A stretch of 9,986 nucleotides of DNA from contig DGVS01000010.1 of the NCBI GenBank assembly GCA_002395065.1, positions 343 through 10,328 on the forward strand. The letters are read 5' to 3'. The notes under the pieces are model-generated. The model saw only the letters and a program-made list of their open reading frames with translations, was not told the origin of the DNA and did not search any database. Numbering within the stretch: the first letter of the stretch is position 1; each line of letters begins with the position of its first letter. This document shows, piece by piece, positions 5,781-9,986 of this stretch. Origin of the DNA: Caryophanales bacterium UBA4278 (GTDB lineage Bacteria; Bacillota_I; Bacilli_A; RFN20; CAG-826). The translations under genes and the position numbers were made by a program.

Positions 5781-6734
5781 ATGGCTGAACATGCTATGTA
5801 TTTCGCTGATGACTCAGCGTTACGCAAATACAAAATTAAACGTGTCGTCATTAATGTGTTGCTCTACACATTCTTAACGATTTTCGCCTTATTTATGCTG
5901 CTTCCATTCATATTGATGCTTGTTGGCTCAATGACCAATGCTGACAGCTTCAGTACATTCGAATCAACTGCTAACTTCGCAGAACTTGGTTTTAAAAACT
6001 GGACGTTCTCAAACTTCGAACAAATTTTCTCTGGTAAAATTACAAACCAGTTGACTGGTCAAACAGAAAATACAACAAGTTTCGCCCAGTTCTATTTGAA
6101 TACCATTATTTCTGCTGTTGGCTCAACAACTGTGACTGTTGTCACTGCTGTCTTAGCAGCATTTGCCTTTGCTCGTCTTGAATTCAAAGGCAAAAACATT
6201 CTCTTCGCATCTTTACTTGCGACAATGATGATTCCTGGTGAACTGATGGTTATCACTAACTATCAAACCACAATCTCCATTGGATGGAGAAACACATTCG
6301 CCGCGCTAATCTTCGTGCATGGCGTGTCTGTCTTCTATGTTTTCTATTTAAGACAAACATTCCAGCAGATTCCAAACGAACTTTATTTAGCGGCGAAAGT
6401 TGATGGTGTTGGCGATGTTGGATATTTATGGAAAGTCATGATTCCAATTGCCATGCCAACAATTACAACTATTATTATTCTCTCCCTTATGGGAGCGTGG
6501 AACTCATACGTCTGGCCAATGTTAGTTACTTCCGATAAGTACAAATATAACCAAGACTATGATATGCGTCTTGTTTCCACAGGCTTAATGGAACTGTTCA
6601 ACCAACAAGCTGGTGGTTATAGCGCAATTAAGATCGCTGGTTCAATGGTCGTTACCTTCCCATTGTTCGTAGTGTTTATTATCTTCCGTAAATACATTAT
6701 GAGAGGCGTCTCTCGTAGTGGTATTAAGGGATAG
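5781..6734 (+). CDS. Sugar ABC transporter permease, MalG/UgpE/MsmG type
   Basis: Second membrane subunit of the importer, 317 residues, slightly longer than the usual ~275-300. Hydrophobic segments lie at about 22-50, 107-135, 141-158, 173-192, 220-245 and 283-307. The EAA loop is ELYLAAKVDGVGDVGYLWKV (200-219) followed by MIPIAMP. The GAWNSYVWP motif in helix 5 and the very short C-terminus (RKYIMRGVSRSGIKG) are typical of the MalG/UgpE side. The loop between helices 1 and 2 (about 51-106) is longer than usual and predicted outside. The RBS AAGGAGG (5767-5773) is 7 bases before the ATG and begins just after the TAG stop of the first permease, so translation is probably coupled. The solute-binding protein gene follows 24 bases after its TAG stop. 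Confidence 0.94.
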   Translation: MAEHAMYFADDSALRKYKIKRVVINVLLYTFLTIFALFMLLPFILMLVGSMTNADSFSTFESTANFAELGFKNWTFSNFEQIFSGKITNQLTGQTENTTSFAQFYLNTIISAVGSTTVTVVTAVLAAFAFARLEFKGKNILFASLLATMMIPGELMVITNYQTTISIGWRNTFAALIFVHGVSVFYVFYLRQTFQQIPNELYLAAKVDGVGDVGYLWKVMIPIAMPTITTIIILSLMGAWNSYVWPMLVTSDKYKYNQDYDMRLVSTGLMELFNQQAGGYSAIKIAGSMVVTFPLFVVFIIFRKYIMRGVSRSGIKG

Positions 6735-6742
6735 AAGGTAAG

Positions 6743-6771
6743 AAAGGGGGCATACTTTATGAAAAAAGTAT
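6743..6771 (+). promoter_or_regulatory. RBS and start-codon hairpin of the solute-binding protein
   Basis: AAAGGGGG (6743-6750) is the RBS, 8 bases before the ATG. Immediately after it ATACTTT (6752-6758) is the perfect inverse of AAAGTAT (6765-6771), leaving the six-base loop ATGAAA with the start codon at its 5' edge. The stem is AT-rich with a single G-C pair, so it would be weak. Confidence 0.45.
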
Positions 6772-8324
6772 CGCGTATTATTACATCAGGCGCTACTCTT
6801 GCTCTTGCAGCAGTGTTAGCCGCTTGTGGTGGTAGTAAAGGTGGTAAAGGAGGCAGTTCATCCTATGAATTCGACGTCTGGACTGGCTTCGGATCTGACT
6901 ACACAACTGCCATCCAGGGTGTTATTGATCACTATAACAATCTTAATAGTGGCAAAATTCATCTTACTCATACGAGAAAGAAAGACTATAACACCTTAAG
7001 AACTGAAGTTTTAAACTCCAGATCTCAAAAAGCTTATCCAAATTTTACATGCGGATATCCTGATCACTTCGCTGACTATAACGAAGAAGGATTTCTCGTT
7101 GCTCTCGATCCTTACATCGAACGCTATAACGAAGAGCACGGTTTAAAAGCCCAAGGCAAATCAATCATCGACGACTATTATCCAGAGTACATGGCTGAAA
7201 ACAAAAACATTGCTCAGGATGATGATGGAAACTGGCTCACCGTTGGTGTTCCATTCAATAAGTCTACTGAAGTCATGGTTGTTAATGGTTTTTATCTTGA
7301 TTACTTCCAGTCAATCGATCCACAAATTAAAGTTCCAACAACATGGGATGAATTAGCGGATATTGCGGACAGAGTTAATGATGTTATCGCTAGTCAGAAT
7401 CTCAAGGACTTAAATAACAAGTTCATTATTGCTGGTTATGATAAGACCAACAATAAAGCAGTTGCACCATTTACATTATCTGCAGAGGATACACATGGAG
7501 AGAATCAGGTCGCTATTGATATAAGTGAGCTTAAAGACGAACAACCATTCTATCTCCTCGGTTATGATAGCGGTGAAAACGCCTTTATTACACTTCTCCA
7601 TCAATGGGGAGTTCCATATACCACAGTAACCGATAATGGTGGCAAAGCCTTATTCTGGAATAACGATAATAAAGCAGCTACAACAGCTGTTCTATCCTTC
7701 TTCCAAGATTTAAGTAAAAACCATAACGCATTTGCTGTTCCAGGAACATTTGGTGGCGGCAAATTATTCTGTACAGAATTCCTTGAAAAAGGACGTTGCT
7801 TATTCACCGTTGGTTCTTCTGGTGGTTTATCAAAACCAAAATTCACTAATCGTAGTTTACGCATCGAACCAATTCCATATCACGATGCTAATAAGAAATT
7901 AGTCATTTCTCAAGGTACATCACTTGGTTTACTTAATAAGTATAAGAGCAAGGATACCTACGAGGATGAAATGTATAATGCATTCTGCGCTATGGTTGAC
8001 TTAACAACTGGTGATTTACAAGCGGAATGGGTTACTACAACTGGTTATTTCCCATCCTCAAAATCAGCCTATAACAGCCCACAATATCAAGACTTGCTTC
8101 ATAACACTAACCCAACACGACTTGAACAACTCTATCGTGATGCTGGTAAGATTAACAGTGAAGATTATGCAAGTGGTTGGACAAAATTCGTTGACCCAGG
8201 ATTCCCAGCCTCAAACTCCATTCGTGTTAACGTTGGCGATGTCTTTAAAAAGATTTTTGCTGAAGAAACTATCGAAAGCGCGATGAATTATGCTTGGAGT
8301 CAAATCGACAGTAGATTGAAATAA
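6759..8324 (+). CDS. Solute-binding lipoprotein of the sugar ABC transporter (UgpB/MsmE-like)
   Basis: Captures the substrate outside the cell and delivers it to the permeases. Residues 1-23 are a lipoprotein signal peptide (basic MKKVSR, hydrophobic core, lipobox LAAC with Cys23), followed by a Gly/Ser/Lys linker. The mature part is a family 1 extracellular solute-binding fold: a first strand with FDVWTGFG, then VPFNKSTEVMVVNG at about 163-176 and TTWDELADIADRVND, which is the usual helix after the first crossing. TTGYFPSSKSAY (427-438) resembles the TGYLP stretch of UgpB-type glycerol-3-phosphate binding proteins, and QGTSLGLLN is another family-like segment. At 521 residues it is longer than the usual ~430-450, with extra sequence around 210-260. 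The substrate is not established; sugar, polyol phosphate and oligosaccharide are all possible. The next gene starts 6 bases after its stop. Confidence 0.92.
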   Translation: MKKVSRIITSGATLALAAVLAACGGSKGGKGGSSSYEFDVWTGFGSDYTTAIQGVIDHYNNLNSGKIHLTHTRKKDYNTLRTEVLNSRSQKAYPNFTCGYPDHFADYNEEGFLVALDPYIERYNEEHGLKAQGKSIIDDYYPEYMAENKNIAQDDDGNWLTVGVPFNKSTEVMVVNGFYLDYFQSIDPQIKVPTTWDELADIADRVNDVIASQNLKDLNNKFIIAGYDKTNNKAVAPFTLSAEDTHGENQVAIDISELKDEQPFYLLGYDSGENAFITLLHQWGVPYTTVTDNGGKALFWNNDNKAATTAVLSFFQDLSKNHNAFAVPGTFGGGKLFCTEFLEKGRCLFTVGSSGGLSKPKFTNRSLRIEPIPYHDANKKLVISQGTSLGLLNKYKSKDTYEDEMYNAFCAMVDLTTGDLQAEWVTTTGYFPSSKSAYNSPQYQDLLHNTNPTRLEQLYRDAGKINSEDYASGWTKFVDPGFPASNSIRVNVGDVFKKIFAEETIESAMNYAWSQIDSRLK

Positions 8325-8330
8325 TTGTTT

Positions 8331-9755
8331 ATGAAAAAGAAAATATTTTTCTCAATTTTAATGGCGGCGGTTCTCGTTGCTACTGCCGGATGTACTTCCG
8401 GTGGCAGGAAGAAGAAAAAAAGCTCCGGAGCTAGTACAAGTGAATCTAGTGATCCAATGGATAAATTCTTTGAAAATGGTTTTAAAGGATGTATTCGTAT
8501 CGCTGGGGAAACAAAGGCTAGAGACGACGCTATCAATGAAGTTGATCCTGCCACAACGTTAAACAAAGATTTATTTGCTATTTTAACAAATAAAACAAAA
8601 GCACAAAAATCTGGAAGTCCAGAAGAGTATGATATGACTCTAAGTTATTCATATACCATTACCAATGGTACTTCCAATATTAACGATTATATTGAAGCTA
8701 GAATTGATAACGAAGATAAATCGGTTATCTTCTTTAAAGGATTCCCAGCCATTGGTACCGATTTAAGTGCTTGCCCAATTATTAAGGCGACTGTTACCGG
8801 TACAATTAACGGTGATTCACGCACTAAAGATTATCAACTCCGTTTAAATCCATATAATTTAAAATATCACCAAATGCCTATTTCGGAAATCTATGCTCCA
8901 GCAACAAAATGCTTTGACTGGATGACTGAAGATTTTACAACACAAGGCCACGAAACTGCTGAAGCAGGTGCCTTTGGTCCAGATATTGCAAAATATGCTG
9001 ACGAAGGCTGGTGGCAAAATAGTGAGAACAAAAAAGTTCACGCAGCCATTGAAACATATGGATACATCACATTTATCTCAAAAGATAAAAACAATGCTAT
9101 TTTAGAATGTGGAAATCAAGCTATTCAACTTTACCAAGTTGCCGAATATGCTGCATGGGAATCAACAAAAGATGATGTTATGAACAAACCTGTTGTTGTC
9201 CGTGGTGAGTTATCTGGTGGTTTCGGAAATCTTCAAATTTCTTATATTAGAGAAATTTTCCCAGCACCAAGCAGCATTTCCGTTGCTGCTCCAGTAACTC
9301 CAACGGAGTTCACTGAAGCGATGATTGGTAACATTCTATGGTCTGAAAATCCATTATTTAACAAAGTTTTTAAAGCAACCTCTGTTAAATATGCTGGAAA
9401 TGTCCATCAAATTCATAACAAACAAGGTGGTGACCCAACAGTAGTTGACAAAGAAATTACTGGTGATGACCTCCAAAATGTAGATTTCTTGGGTTCACGT
9501 TATGAATTCGATGTTACTATCGGATCTACAACATTTACTGTCCAAACAGACTATCACATCATTGAAGTCAACCCTGAACTTGCGGCCACTCTTAAAACAA
9601 TTGTTAACAAACCTGTTGGCAGCGATATTAAGATTGGTGGCACAGTTCGTTGGTTAAATGATCGTTCTGTTGTTGGTGGTAATGATGGCACAACTCGTAC
9701 TCAAGGAGCATGGGAAATTGTTCCATTCCTTCCAGAGCACGCTGTTGCTAACTAA
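8331..9755 (+). CDS. Lipoprotein of unknown function with possible tandem OB-like modules
   Basis: A 474-residue protein I do not recognise as a named family. The start is taken as ATG 8331, not the in-frame TTG at 8325, because it begins a normal lipoprotein signal peptide: MKKKIFF, a hydrophobic core, and a lipobox TAGC with Cys21. A Lys/Ser-rich linker (about 22-45) follows. Residues ~50-230 are mixed alpha/beta without a motif I can name. Residues ~235-312 read as alternating strands with the stretch NKPVVVRGELSGG and then LQISYI, which looks like an OB-type barrel. Residues ~340-474 repeat that order, with NKPVGSDIKIGGTVRW and then AWEIVPF. Both calls are by eye. No Shine-Dalgarno is visible; with only 6 bases from the previous stop, translation probably relies on coupling. 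It is the last gene of the operon and would sit on the outer membrane face beside the binding protein. Its role could be substrate processing, scaffolding or something unrelated. Confidence 0.75.
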   Translation: MKKKIFFSILMAAVLVATAGCTSGGRKKKKSSGASTSESSDPMDKFFENGFKGCIRIAGETKARDDAINEVDPATTLNKDLFAILTNKTKAQKSGSPEEYDMTLSYSYTITNGTSNINDYIEARIDNEDKSVIFFKGFPAIGTDLSACPIIKATVTGTINGDSRTKDYQLRLNPYNLKYHQMPISEIYAPATKCFDWMTEDFTTQGHETAEAGAFGPDIAKYADEGWWQNSENKKVHAAIETYGYITFISKDKNNAILECGNQAIQLYQVAEYAAWESTKDDVMNKPVVVRGELSGGFGNLQISYIREIFPAPSSISVAAPVTPTEFTEAMIGNILWSENPLFNKVFKATSVKYAGNVHQIHNKQGGDPTVVDKEITGDDLQNVDFLGSRYEFDVTIGSTTFTVQTDYHIIEVNPELAATLKTIVNKPVGSDIKIGGTVRWLNDRSVVGGNDGTTRTQGAWEIVPFLPEHAVAN

Positions 9756-9767
9756 TCTTTAAGATTA
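9753..9767. repeat. Palindrome overlapping the last stop codon of the operon
   Basis: TAATCTT (9753-9759) and AAGATTA (9761-9767) are perfect 7-base arms around a single T. The left arm begins at the TAA stop itself. The arrangement copies that at the end of tuf: a palindrome on the stop codon, then a separate terminator. Confidence 0.5.
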
Positions 9768-9774
9768 ACTTAAT

Positions 9775-9804
9775 AAGAGCTCGTTTTAAACGGGCTCTTT
9801 TTTT
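9775..9804 (+). terminator. Rho-independent terminator of the ABC operon
   Basis: AAGAGCTCG (9775-9783) pairs with CGGGCTCTT (9791-9799), nine pairs including one G-U, around the 7-base loop TTTTAAA, followed by T residues through 9804. It begins 20 bases after the final stop codon and closes the five-gene unit. Confidence 0.95.
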
Positions 9805-9834
9805 GTTGTAATTTAATTCTACTTATAATATAGT
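9803..9834 (+). promoter_or_regulatory. Promoter of the tRNA-Lys pair
   Basis: A perfect TATAAT lies at 9824-9829, but its -35 partner is poor: TTTTGT at 17 bases or TTGTTG (9803-9808) at 15 bases. Overlapping it, TATAGT (9829-9834) has TTGTAA (9806-9811) exactly 17 bases upstream. Both place the transcript start at about 9836-9841, just before the tRNA at 9848. The -35 region overlaps the T-tract of the preceding terminator. Confidence 0.65.
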
Positions 9835-9847
9835 ATTTAAGCATAAC

Positions 9848-9920
9848 GCGCCATTAGCTCAGCTGGTAGAGCAACTGACTCTTAATCAGTGGGTCCAGGG
9901 GTCGAACCCCTGAGAGCGTA
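9848..9920 (+). tRNA. tRNA-Lys (anticodon CTT), with a mismatched acceptor stem
   Basis: Decodes AAG lysine codons if functional. D arm GCTC/GAGC (9857-9860, 9869-9872) with AGCTGGTA loop, anticodon arm ACTGA/TCAGT with loop CTCTTAA (anticodon CTT, 9881-9883), variable GGGTC, and T arm CAGGG/CCCTG are all intact. The acceptor is odd: GCGCCAT (9848-9854) against AGAGCGT (9913-9919) leaves mismatches at pairs 5-68 (C-A) and 6-67 (A-G) and a G-U at 1-72. The T loop is GTCGAAC, so the nearly universal T54 is G. The discriminator is A9920 and CCA is not encoded. It may be a functional tRNA, a decayed copy or a hybrid of two copies. Confidence 0.85.
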
Positions 9921-9943
9921 CACTTTTGATAGTTTTGTATTTT

Positions 9944-9986
9944 GCGTTCTTAGCTCAGTTGGTAGAGCAACTGACTCTTAATCAGT
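9944..9986 (+). tRNA. tRNA-Lys (anticodon CTT), 5' part, cut by window end
   Basis: Acceptor 5' strand GCGTTCT (9944-9950), TA, D arm with AGTTGGTA loop, and the complete anticodon arm with CTT at 9977-9979. The window ends at the last base of the anticodon stem, so the T arm and 3' acceptor strand cannot be seen. From 9951 to 9986 it matches the first tRNA (9855-9890) at 35 of 36 positions, the difference being C9863 against T9959. It starts 23 bases after the first tRNA with no promoter or terminator between, so the two are probably one transcript. Confidence 0.88.

Noticed and set aside
8325..8327. TTG as start of the terminal lipoprotein
   Set aside because: ATG 8331 two codons later gives a standard lipoprotein signal peptide, and neither start has its own RBS.
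8333..8351. Hairpin GAAAAA/TTTTTC at the start of the terminal lipoprotein
   Set aside because: It follows from Lys codons next to Phe codons in the signal peptide and has only one G-C pair.
9855..9986. Attachment site or CRISPR-like repeat from the duplicated 36-base segment
   Set aside because: The repeat is the D and anticodon arms of two tRNA genes, with only two copies and no integrase or cas gene in the window.

Overview
The window looks like chromosomal DNA of a low-GC Gram-positive bacterium from the Bacillota/Mollicutes side of the tree, most likely an uncultured Mollicutes- or Erysipelotrichia-like lineage. This placement is inferred from the AT-rich base composition, AGGAGG-type ribosome binding sites, the EF-Tu sequence, and a sugar ABC operon resembling the UgpC/A/E set of mycoplasmas. 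All eight protein genes read through with TGG for tryptophan and end in TAA or TAG, with no in-frame TGA. The species cannot be named from the sequence alone.

Layout, all on the + strand. (1) 3-527: the last 174 codons of tuf (EF-Tu domains 2 and 3), closed by a UUCG-loop terminator. (2) 612-2966: two abutting paralogous RDD-family membrane proteins, each with an unusually large predicted extracytoplasmic domain between the first two membrane helices, closed by a second terminator. (3) 3043-9804: a five-gene operon with a recognisable promoter, a palindrome over the -10 box, a strong RBS and a terminal hairpin. It encodes a MalK/MsmK/UgpC-type ATPase, two MalF/MalG-type permeases, a solute-binding lipoprotein, and a second lipoprotein of unknown function. 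(4) 9824-9986: a promoter and two tandem tRNA-Lys(CTT) genes, the second cut by the window end.

The operon gives a complete CUT1-type importer. The lipoprotein captures the solute outside, the two permeases form the channel, and the ATPase dimer drives transport. The substrate is not shown by the sequence. The binding protein has a UgpB-like TGYFP motif, but no glycosidase, phosphorylase or regulator gene is present to narrow it. The extra lipoprotein is probably co-expressed with the importer.

The most notable points are a ~120-residue predicted coiled-coil inserted in the ATPase between the Q-loop and the signature motif, the RDD pair with large outside domains, an unstudied lipoprotein with two possible OB-like modules, and a first tRNA-Lys whose acceptor strands do not match each other although its 3' strand matches the 5' strand of the second tRNA. 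I see no CRISPR array, insertion sequence, phage gene or defence system, and no stretch over 300 bases without a gene. I do not see convincing evidence of a wholly new system; the coiled-coil ATPase is the best candidate for something unusual.
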